Source: Caprimulgus europaeus (Eukaryota > Chordata > Aves > Caprimulgiformes > Caprimulgidae). Taken from it: 64,000 nucleotides of DNA. A model generated the notes under the pieces. That model made no database searches. It was not told where the DNA came from and saw only the letters and a program-made list of their open reading frames with translations. The position numbers were made by a program, and so were the translations under genes. Location of the stretch: the NCBI GenBank assembly GCA_907165065.1, contig OU015524.1:29760795-29824794 (forward strand). Reading direction: 5' to 3'. Of this stretch, positions 54,801 through 64,000 are shown piece by piece; positions within the stretch are counted from its first letter, which is position 1; every line of letters starts with the position of its first letter.

Positions 54801-57800
54801 TTGAAGAAACCAGTAGGTTTAGAGTCTGGAGTGAATTCTGCACTGCCACCAGCAAATGTTCAACAGTCTGCAAATCAAAAAAACATCAAAGTTCCACCAC
54901 CATTCAGCCTAGTCACCATCTAACCTCCTGGCTTCTGTTTGAGCACGTAACATCCAAATCTTGTTATATTCCATTTCCACTTGAAATAGAGGTGACCATA
55001 CATGCCATTACATTCAAGAAAACAAAACAAAACAACACAACACATAAAGCTACAGAGTACTTCCTGGAAATCTTTCTTGGAAATTAAACTGATAAGAACC
55101 TTGTGGTGTTGACCAATGGCACAGAGAAAAAAAAACTTCAGAAGTTGTAAGCACATTAAACAATAATCTAAATAATCTCAGTCTGAAATAAAAAGCTTAT
55201 TTTTAGCCTGCTAGGTACCCCACCCCCTCAAAAATATCAGACACTCAAATTAACTATTTTTTTTTCCACTGTAACAATCTAGCAAATTTAAGATCTAGTC
55301 ATCCTTTTTTTTTTTTTAATCTATTAAACCCTTCTTAATTTCTGAGTTTTGGAAGCAGCCTTGAACAAGAGACTAAGTCAGAATAACTTTCATTGCCATC
55401 AGAGAAAGTTTTTAAGAAAGGAGATTGCATTGGAAACACTGACCAGCACACAATATTAAGTGATAAAAATAGTGTTTTAAAAACTTCTACTACTGAGTCA
55501 AACACACCTCAAAAATAAAATCCCCTGCTCACAGTATAGTTAATAGTAGTTCTAGGCAGAACATTAAAGTCACTGCTACACATAATGTGGTAAAAATGTG
55601 ATTTTGTTTCAAGTGAGCTTTAGGAATGAAACACCCAGTCTTGCTCTATAAGTATACTTCATGCAATATAGACCTTACAAAACTGCTTCCAGGGCACCTG
55701 ACGGGCACGCTCTGTGCAGAAATGGTAGCGCTTGCTCATGCATATCCTTTGCCCGGTGTCTCTCAATAACCTTTTACCTTTCCAACTTGTTTTGTGTTTG
55801 TAAATATTTTTGGATGCTTCTCCCTCTTCACCTGCCTTCTGTTGTACTGCCATACCAGATGTCTTCTAACTGATTAACTTAAAAAAGTGTTTTATTTATT
55901 TGAAAAGAGAGATCTACAAGGAAACAGCCTGTGTACAAATTATTGCTCAGTAGGGAACACAAAATAAAATTGAAAATGGAGAAGTCATTTTGCAATGCTA
56001 ATTATAGATAAATTGCTTCTCTGTTAATAAACAGAGGGGAGGGAATTGTTATAAATTTCTCACATTTATTATCTGATTTGCAAGAGTATATCTGAGATCA
56101 GTACATTTCCAATTGAAGAGTAAGCAAAGTTGCCCCTGAACAGTTTGTCAGTAGCTTTTCATGCTAAAATCTTCCTTAATTTTACAGAGGTAATTTTGTT
56201 TGTTTATTTATTCAAAGGTCTGAAGAGATTTACACATTGAGAATACATAACTTAAAATCACTGCTTGATATTACTGTTATTTTATCTTGGAAAGAGAAAA
56301 CATAGAAGGGAAGTTGCATGAATAACATTCCTCCCTCCCTCCAGACCATTTTCCCATAGATTGCCCTGGACTTAAGTCAAACAACATGCCCTAGTGTTCT
56401 GGAAAAATGGACATTTTCCTCAAGATTCAGATTTCTTTCACGAGTTACATTTACTCACTGACCACCTGCCTTCAAAATTGCTGAAGCCTAGACTCCATAT
56501 ATCTTACTCTTTTTCTGAACTTAAAGGAATTCAGAGTCTCTTTAACTACACTGACATACTCCAAATTAGTCCTCGTTCTCATCTTAAAAACTGTGAAGTT
56601 ATTTCTCTGAAATAGAATTTGAAGATGGTACTACATAATTATGTCAAGTGTATCACTTATAAACTTTGTTAGAAAAAGTTTCAAATTCATGCTATACAAG
56701 CCAGAAATTCTCATCTCCTATTTCACCTGTCCCACTGTGTCTTCACTCCTTACCCATTTCTTTTCCTCCTTTCAGAAAAACATGGCTAGAGATGGTACTG
56801 GTGCCTACAGTAAACTTTTAAAATAAGCAACAGAGCTGGGCCAGAGGGCAATCTCTGCTTTCTTGGACTGCTTCAAAATCTAAGATGATTTCTGAATTTC
56901 CCTTTTGACTGTAGTATGGTTTCAGCTCAACATAGATACCAATCTGTGGATGCACCAGGAACAAACATTGGATACTATTTTAAATGCACACACTTATTAC
57001 AGTCCATGTTGTGCTGAACAATAGACTAATTACTGCCTAAAGTTACAAATAATCAAGAGCAGCAGGAGGAAGAATACTCTATGCAGAGTGAGGTTCCAAT
57101 TTACAGGACTGTCTCCTGTAAATATAAATATATACAAAATGATTTTTCATTTGAAGTGCGTATGATTATGAGCTCTTACTCAGCTGTGATAATCACAACA
57201 GAAAGTAAACTCAAGTAAGGGACAGAAGACAGTTTGGCTGGGAATCAGTACATAATTTAAAATGTTTTCATTGACTATGTCCTCTTCACACACATTTTAG
57301 ACCTGTTTCTTCTTCAGATGATTTCTTCATTGTTTAGGACTTCTCATGACTCAACTAAAGCATGAAAGAGATGAAAGCAGGACAAAAGTTCTTCAAAGCA
57401 CATTTCAGACGTGTGCATTGTTTCTGCCAAATATGTATTCCTTTTGCCAAAATTTTCCAAACTACTTTCTGCCTTCTGTATCAGACATCTAATGACCTAA
57501 GGTGTGTAGGTGTGTGTACATAAATGTGTCATCAATAGAGTTATAAAGCTTAACAGACAAAAATAACAGCTTAAAGAAAATAGAATTAAAAAAAGAAATA
57601 GGAATAAAGTTGCCCATATCCCTACAGCCCTTTGTACTCTCTATAGACTTGAAACAACTGCATTAATGCAGCAAGCAATAGCTTGTAAAAGGATGCAAAC
57701 CAGCTGAAACATTTGACAGACAGTGTTAAATACCAGAGGATTCATATCAACCACTTTATTTGAAAAGGTGCTTTGATGTTGGCTATCTTTCATGTACCTC

Positions 57801-60800
57801 TTTCATGGCACATTAATAAGGAAAACTGAGATGGGGTAAATTAAGTCCCAAGGTCATATCTAGAGTTACAGCACTGTGGGTACCTGATGAAATACGGATT
57901 AATGCTGCATGAGCACTGAATAAATAAAACCACTTCTGTTAACCACTCAAACAAGTTTTACAAGTAGTTCTGAACTTTATTCGGCAACTAGACTTCAGAC
58001 ATCTTAATCCCCCCACACTGCTTTGAAAGCTAATTATCATAATGTGAACCTGAATGTTAGGTCCCTTTCAAACTGCGAGTGCTATGAAGCAGAAAAGTAA
58101 TGGGAATTAAGCTAGTGTAACATTAGAAATGTAGAGGCATGGAACTTGAAAGTGGCATTTGTTAAAGCTAAGAGAGTACAATGTAGATATTCAACAACGT
58201 AAAACACACATTTAAATTGAAAAGGATATTTAAAGCATGTGCAGACACCTATAAAATACAAGTGGACCTAAAATCCTGCAGAACAAACATTCCTAAATCA
58301 ATTTCTTGCCACCAAGGTCCAACTTCAAAAGGTATTAAACAGTCCTATTCTACCTTAGCAGAACATTTCTGAGTATTCTAAAGCAGACAATTTAAACATT
58401 AAAGAAAACCCAATGAGAACTTTACAAGACATTACAGACTTTCCCCTATTTGTCACAGCACAGAAGTGTTTGAACTTAAACAGCAGTAAATTATTAATTA
58501 CATTGCTTATAAAGTTTCAAGAGTAAGAAAAGATTTTGCTGAAAGTGTCAGAAAAGGATTTTGTATCAAGTTTAAAACCAAATATAACAAATACCAAGCC
58601 ACCTAAAAAACAACAAAAAAATACACTTGCCTGGCTTCATTCTTTACTGCTTGTTGAAAATGACTAACAATTCGTGATACCTATCAACCTGTCTTCTAAA
58701 TATGAGTTGAAACACTTTATTCCAAGTGTGCATTAATTTTACAAACACATAAGAAAAGTCAGACTAGTAAGAATGTTTGTAATGTGACAATGAAACCACT
58801 GAGGCTGAAATAAAAATTGTGATATTATTTTTCGAAATACGATGACCAAACTGTCCGTGTTGTCCTGCTCTAGCATAGCTCACCTGTCATCCAGATAGCT
58901 TTCATTTCCAAGATGCCCACAACCGACAGCAATCAAAGAAAAATAGTTGTAGTGATTGAAATGCGGAATGAGGTTCCTGAAATATTTTTTCAATATTTTC
59001 ATTTAATTCAAAAAGGCTAATGAAATCCTAAAAGTTCATCATCTGCCATGTTAATGCTACAGACACTATTGTTTCATTTATATTTCTGGTCCTGTTAAAA
59101 CAAATACACTTGTCTAAAACAGAACATCTGTTTTGGTTATAACACAATGTATCTTTGGCAAGAACTCACAATAGAACTAACATAAATAATCAAGAATATT
59201 TATTGAACCTTGTAACAAAAACTGATTTGTAACAAAAAACCTGAAGACTAGATATGACTGTCTCTGGGCTCCTGTCCAGTCCTAATCTAAGTCAATAAAC
59301 ATAGCTCTAAAAGGGAAACTACATTAAAAAAAAAAAAAAGTCCTGCAGTTATTTAGGTTGGATGTAGGTATCCAAAACCACGTTGGTTACAAAAATAGTA
59401 AAAATATTTGCTTTAAATAAAAAACTGTCACACTGAGTCCAGACAGGTTTTAAAGCCACACGAAAAATCATGCCATATGCCTCATTTCCTACTACTGTCT
59501 TCACTGATTTGTATTCTCTTTGGAAAACTTCATTAAAACTATATTTAGTTTGTACTTGCCATTGCTGAAGATTTGTTGCTTTCATTACTTGCTTTTCCTA
59601 TATTTATTAGAACTAAAAAAGACAAAGCAGTCATCAAATAAATAATAATGTTTTTGAGAAAAAATGAAATCAAGAAAACCACTGTGGAAGTCTCTTTTGA
59701 TACTGATACAACTGAAATATTTTAGAGTGAGGATCAGCTAATTTGATCTTTGACACACAACTAAAAAAAGGGTGAAATGGTCTTCTCATTTAAGTCTGTA
59801 GTTAAGTGCTCACTAGAGGCAGATACTGAAGCCAAGGAATAACTTCACGCGCAATTCTGAAATCATCTGAAGTTAAGGACTTCAGTAGCAGAGAGACTAT
59901 TTCAGCACACTTCAGAATGTACTGCACATACATGCAATCAATTAAGTGTTGAGCTGTTTATCATTAACCTTCATTAGAGTGCATACCTGTCCAGATTATT
60001 TGTGCGTGCATCAACTGCACACATCATCTTTTTGAAATTACAGACTATTATTCTTTCATTTCCCGGGAAATGCATGATCCAAGTTTCATATGATGAACTG
60101 GACATCAAAATACAAACAGATTTATTTTTCTTAAATAGTAATTTCTGATCATATTCTCCACTTAAAAAAATTAAGTAGTATCATATTATAACTTTGATTT
60201 GCCAAGGAAGCCAGTCTGTAGTACCCCTCTGTCAGACACCTTTCTGAATGACAGCTTAAGAAGTTGATTGGGATTTTGGTTTTAAAGCTCTACAAAACAA
60301 TCCAGTCTCATTGGCCAAGTCACTTTACATTTTGACTCCTTTAAGGAAAAAGATTGTAAATGCAAATGCAATTGGCAATTCTCTGAAACGTTCACATAGC
60401 AATAAACTGAGCTCTGTTCTGCTGGCCAAGGATTGACACCTTCATGCAGCTCAGTGCATCACTGCGAGAAGCTGAACGCTTGGGAAATCTCATTGCATTA
60501 GATACAACTGACTCATTCTCCTACAGTTTAAGTACTAGAGAGTTTTTATTTTGTTCTGGGTTTGGTTTTTTGTTCTGTTTGTTTTTTCTCCCACTTCTCC
60601 ACAGTTCAAACACTAAATTGATTTGTAAATCCATTTTTTAGTTACAACTGCAACCTGCTGAAGCAGAAATGAACCATTCCAACATTACTTAAATTGTTCC
60701 TTAGAGATTATAATTGAAAAACAATTTATAAAGATCACTTGATCCAAAAGCATACTATGGGTTTCCAGAGAATCAGAGATCTGTATTTAGCCTACATATA

Positions 60801-60912
60801 AACAAAGCCCTCATATATTTCCCTATCATGAGAAAACAACATAATCAAGGGAAGACTTTGAACATGGAAACAGAAAAGTTTTTTGTGATTTGGGAGTGCA
60901 TGCTCTAGGAAA

Positions 60913-60913
<1 letters not shown>

Positions 60914-60950
<37 letters not shown>
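60914..60950. repeat. T12-A25 homopolymer junction
   Basis: Twelve T directly followed by twenty-five A. It is the longest homopolymer in the window and a self-complementary T/A block. Similar T-then-A junctions occur at 6509-6536 and near 17134-17150. Confidence 0.97.
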
Positions 60951-63209
60951 GAGGATCAGCACAGCACATTCTTCCAAATTATCTTTCATAGTTCCCCCTC
61001 AAGAAGTATAGCAGTTCTCACAATGTATACCTACTGTCACCTGTTGCTCAAATAATAATTCTGTACTAATTGCTCCTCATTTAGCAAGTATCCCTTACAT
61101 TTTTTATCTCAGGCTGACATAAGTTCCATGCATTTCACTGGATTATCAGAAGTGGGGGGGGCGTGTGTATGCCTGGACTCATCATTCCTGTTACTAAGAA
61201 ATACCAAGGAGATTAAGCAGCAAATTTTCTGGAGCTAGAAAGTAAACAGAGTAGCTGTTTCGTAGGATTCAGTGGCATGGCTGGGAAAACCCAGCACTGA
61301 ATAATGCAATGAGATGCACATAAAACTAGATTAGCAGCAAGGGCAACATGGGAACCCTAATATTCAAGAAAAACCTCAGTCAAGACTGTCAAAATATGAC
61401 AGTCCGGCTGCAGGTCCAGCTTATTTGTAAATCCACATATAGAAAAGCACAAACAGCAGTCTACAAAGCAACAGCATCAAATATGTCACCCATAACATGC
61501 AGTACAAAAAAAAAAGTTACATTCTTCTGATTTTTATTTTCATATGCAGTACCTCAGTGTTCTGCATACAAATCCTGAAGTAGGGACTGGCTCCTCACCA
61601 TATACGAGCACAGCACAAGAAAATCATTAACAATATAAATATATACTGAAGCAAAAATGCTTTTGATAATGCTAATTTTCACTTCCAGGAATTAATCTAA
61701 CAGGTTAAACAACTGCATTTATATATTTTTCCTACAAACATCACAACAAGTATTGGAAAAAGTGAAAGGTTAAAAAAAAAAAATCTGTCACAACTGGAAA
61801 AAACAACCAACTTTATGACCTGACTCTGCCTTAGAGCATTTATACTAATTCCTATTTCACAAGAGCTTTTACCAGTTCCAAGAACTTGTAGCTCTACAGG
61901 CCTCAAAAAAAAAAAAGCAATACTGATAATTATTTTGCAAATTCTATAATCTTGAACTATAAACAGGGAGAAAATATTAAAGCAAAAGAGGAAAACACAG
62001 CAAGAAAACATCCGCCACAACATAATTCAAATGTTTTTTTCTGTGTAAAATAGTTATTTACTTTTTGTAGCATAAGATCAATAAATAAAACAAAAAAATC
62101 ACTATTACTCTTTCAGACAACATGCTTACGGCAACACAATAGATTTTTAAACTATATGAAGTAAACAACAGTGAAATTAAACATTTGCCAAAAATCACAC
62201 AGTATGAATTGTTTTCCATTCTCTACAGTCATTAAAAATCCACTGGTTTTGAGCTGGATTCAGGAAACAGGATGCCTAATTTTTCCAGAAGCTTAAACAG
62301 CCTCCTTCCTCTGCAAACAATTTAAATCAGAAAAACTCTACTATGTCTCCTGAAATAAAAAGGAGATTAAACTATCAGACTTTGTGCAAATGTATTTTGA
62401 AATCTTAGAAACAAAGAAAAAGTGCAGTTAAATGATAACATAAGTTACTAGGAATAGTACATTTGTCGAACATTTCTGTAAGACAAGTTCCTAATCTAAG
62501 GAGAAAAGGATCCATTAAATGAATACAGTGGTTTGAACAAAGGCAGGCCATAACTTTTTCAAAAATTTAGATAACTTATTTCATTATGGTAAGACAATGA
62601 AAAGTAAATACTGCTGTTAAATTTCAGCACAAAAGATAATCCAAGGTAAATCACCAAAATACTTTAAAAAAAAAAAAAAGGTCTGAATTAAAAAAAACCC
62701 CACAGTTCTGCATAGGAGAAAAGAAAGTGATATAATACAGTTTCCATCCAAACCAACAGCAGAATAATTGGGATAAACCAATGGATAAAATTTGAAGATT
62801 AAAGAGGATAAATACCTTCACTACTTACTGCTTTATTTAAAGACAATTTAATATCCACAGGATTAGCAAGCATTCCGTATCATAGTCAGACAACACAAGA
62901 TTTATCATTTGCATTTAAACCTCATTTATCAAGAAAAGACAATGCCAAACAAAGGTCCTTGGCTGTTTGAGCTGCTCTTCTAGTATACTTAGTTACAATG
63001 ATAATAGCAATGGAGTGAACTTCAGGAAGAGAAAATAAAATGCTTCAGTGAGTCACTCTTACTGACTCAGGAGAACTACTTTCATGCTCCAAAGAGCTAC
63101 AGTCATTCTCCTATAAAAAGAAATTCTTTTAAAAAATCATATTTAAAACTATCTGTTAAGTTAAAATATGCTGAACAGATGAGTTTTGCAGCAAGCAAAG
63201 TGATCTTAC

Positions 63210-63317
63210 CAGTAAACAACATCCAGTGGTGCAAAATATTTCTTCATAATTAAGTCTGCAAAGTAAGCTTCTGTTTCTCTGCAGGCCGTGCCATTGCCAA
63301 TCACAACAGTGCTGCAG
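63210..63317 (-). CDS. SRBD1: SRBD1 internal exon A (end of YqgF/RuvC-like domain)
   Basis: Internal coding exon of the Tex-like protein SRBD1, read on the minus strand. It opens with one base completing a codon, then encodes 35 codons including [18 protein letters not shown] and APLDVVY, and ends with two bases (TG) of a split Cys codon completed by the next exon. The GNGT-RET segment is a hallmark of the YqgF (RuvC-like resolvase fold) domain of bacterial Tex. Tex family members are nucleic-acid-binding proteins with YqgF, helix-hairpin-helix and S1 domains; the vertebrate protein is about 1,000 residues, so this is a small internal part. The donor is CTG|GTAAGA, a good U2 site. Two acceptors are possible, 6 nt apart and in the same frame: AAG ahead of 63317, or CAG ahead of 63311. 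The longer form is given because the extra Cys-Ser fits my memory of the vertebrate protein. Identity is firm; the exact 5' edge is not. Confidence 0.88.
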
Positions 63318-64000
63318 CTTTGCATGGGGTAAAAAGATGAAAAATTACTCTTAATTATTCTTTTAGACTTTTTCATACATAGCATTCAATGCATGATGAT
63401 GACCAGTACATCTTAGTTTATCATCTTAGTTTGTACATCTTAGTAACACAAGGTCCAGATTTAACAAGAACATATTCCTAGTAACATCACATTGTATTTA
63501 AACAGGTTTTCAATGTGATAGTTCAAGACATGAGTTAAAGTTTTCACTAATTTGTAATGGAATTGAACAATGGTAATATCTGCAGAAAACCCAAAAGTAA
63601 TACTTTATATTCATAAAAGAAATGTAATGATATTTACAGTCCTCAAATCTTCATGTGTTATGAGTCATGAAGGGCAGAAACCCAAGCAATCAGAATCTTA
63701 ATCCTTAATGGGAACATCATAGTTTGCAACAGCTTGCAAGGTCATTGCCTCTGACTGCCCCCACCACAGCCAGTCAGCCATCAAATCACCTTGTTTAAAG
63801 CCAATCTAATGCTTAAAGACAAACCGGACTGTATGCTGTGGCAGTTCAGCAGCTGACTCAGTGGACCAGATGTCTGTCCACAGGGGATCCCGTAACAGTT
63901 GGATACAATAACCCTTTAATCATGCTGCTCCTATTTGCAAGTCTGTCTGGAGAGCTACCTGAGCAGGATTTCCTTTGCTTAAAAAAAGAAAAAAAAAAAA
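63318..64000 (-). other. SRBD1: SRBD1 intron upstream of exon A (partial)
   Basis: Intron sequence 5' of exon A on the minus strand, continuing past the window edge. The part next to the exon has only a weak polypyrimidine tract. It contains a short imperfect triplication of CATCTTAGTTT at 63409-63444 and ends in an A-rich run at 63980-64000. The more GC-balanced stretch 63690-63960 looks unlike the surrounding AT-rich intron, but I could not assign it to any family. No preceding SRBD1 exon was recognised. Confidence 0.75.
63409..63444. repeat. Imperfect triplication of CATCTTAGTTT
   Basis: CATCTTAGTTT, CATCTTAGTTT and CATCTTAGT occur in quick succession, separated by two or three bases. A small slippage product in the intron just upstream of SRBD1 exon A. 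Confidence 0.85.

Larger units (their letters stand above)
36733..63209 (-). other. SRBD1: SRBD1 intron between exons A and B (about 26.5 kb)
   Basis: A single large U2-type intron in the minus-strand gene, inferred because exons A and B join exactly in phase and in a family-conserved order. It is mostly AT-rich unique sequence with many A/T homopolymer runs of 10-25 nt. Items seen in it are a homopurine tract with mirror symmetry (38941-38972), a CTCF-like motif (40395-40408), a short hairpin (42736-42758), a CR1 fragment (49230-49364), a CpG-rich patch (49860-50330), a pyrimidine tract (53394-53424), a hAT-like terminus (54745 onward) and a long T/A homopolymer junction (60914-60950). Short open frames of 60-110 codons occur on both strands, but none shows a recognisable domain. 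Confidence 0.85.

Noticed and set aside
63690-63960. GC-balanced stretch upstream of exon A considered as a possible LTR or exon
   Set aside because: No TG...CA ends, no coding match to the Tex family and no recognised repeat words were found.

Overview
This is about 64 kb of AT-rich vertebrate DNA, almost certainly from a bird. The evidence is three CR1 LINE copies (one with a typical CR1 3' end), an LTR-like fragment of avian endogenous-retrovirus type, palindromic MITE remnants of a kind seen in birds, crocodilians and turtles, low overall repeat density, and genes split by U2-type GT-AG introns. No operons, long open frames, rRNA, tRNA or CRISPR arrays were seen.

The only protein gene I can support is SRBD1 (S1 RNA-binding domain protein 1, the animal homologue of bacterial Tex), on the minus strand. 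Three short exons, at 63210-63317, 36641-36732 and 23111-23193, join in phase into one uninterrupted stretch of about 93 codons. That stretch matches the end of the Tex YqgF/RuvC-like domain and the start of the helix-hairpin-helix region. The exons appear consecutive, with introns of about 26.5 kb and 13.4 kb. The 5' part of the gene lies beyond position 64000 and the 3' part (rest of the helix-hairpin-helix region, S1 domain, 3'UTR) lies beyond position 1. So more than 99% of the window is intron.

Layout: 1-23110 is downstream intron. It carries one CR1 3' end (9836-10297), a possible LTR fragment (20942-21060), an old palindromic element (7084-7153), a strong 52-bp hairpin (5851-5902) and several short perfect palindromes. 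23194-36640 is intron with an A/C-rich tract, a (TA)n microsatellite beside an inactive CR1 copy, and a 120-bp MITE with 23-bp terminal inverted repeats. 36733-63209 is a large intron with a homopurine mirror repeat, a CTCF-like motif, a CR1 scrap, a small CpG-rich patch near 49.86-50.33 kb and a hAT-like terminus. 63318-64000 is upstream intron.

I found no convincing new biological system. The items most worth a second look are the near-perfect 52-bp hairpin, the CpG-rich intronic patch, the CTCF-like site, the palindromic MITEs, and a possible 6-nt alternative acceptor at the first SRBD1 exon. All identifications come from reading the sequence and from memory of families; no database search was run.
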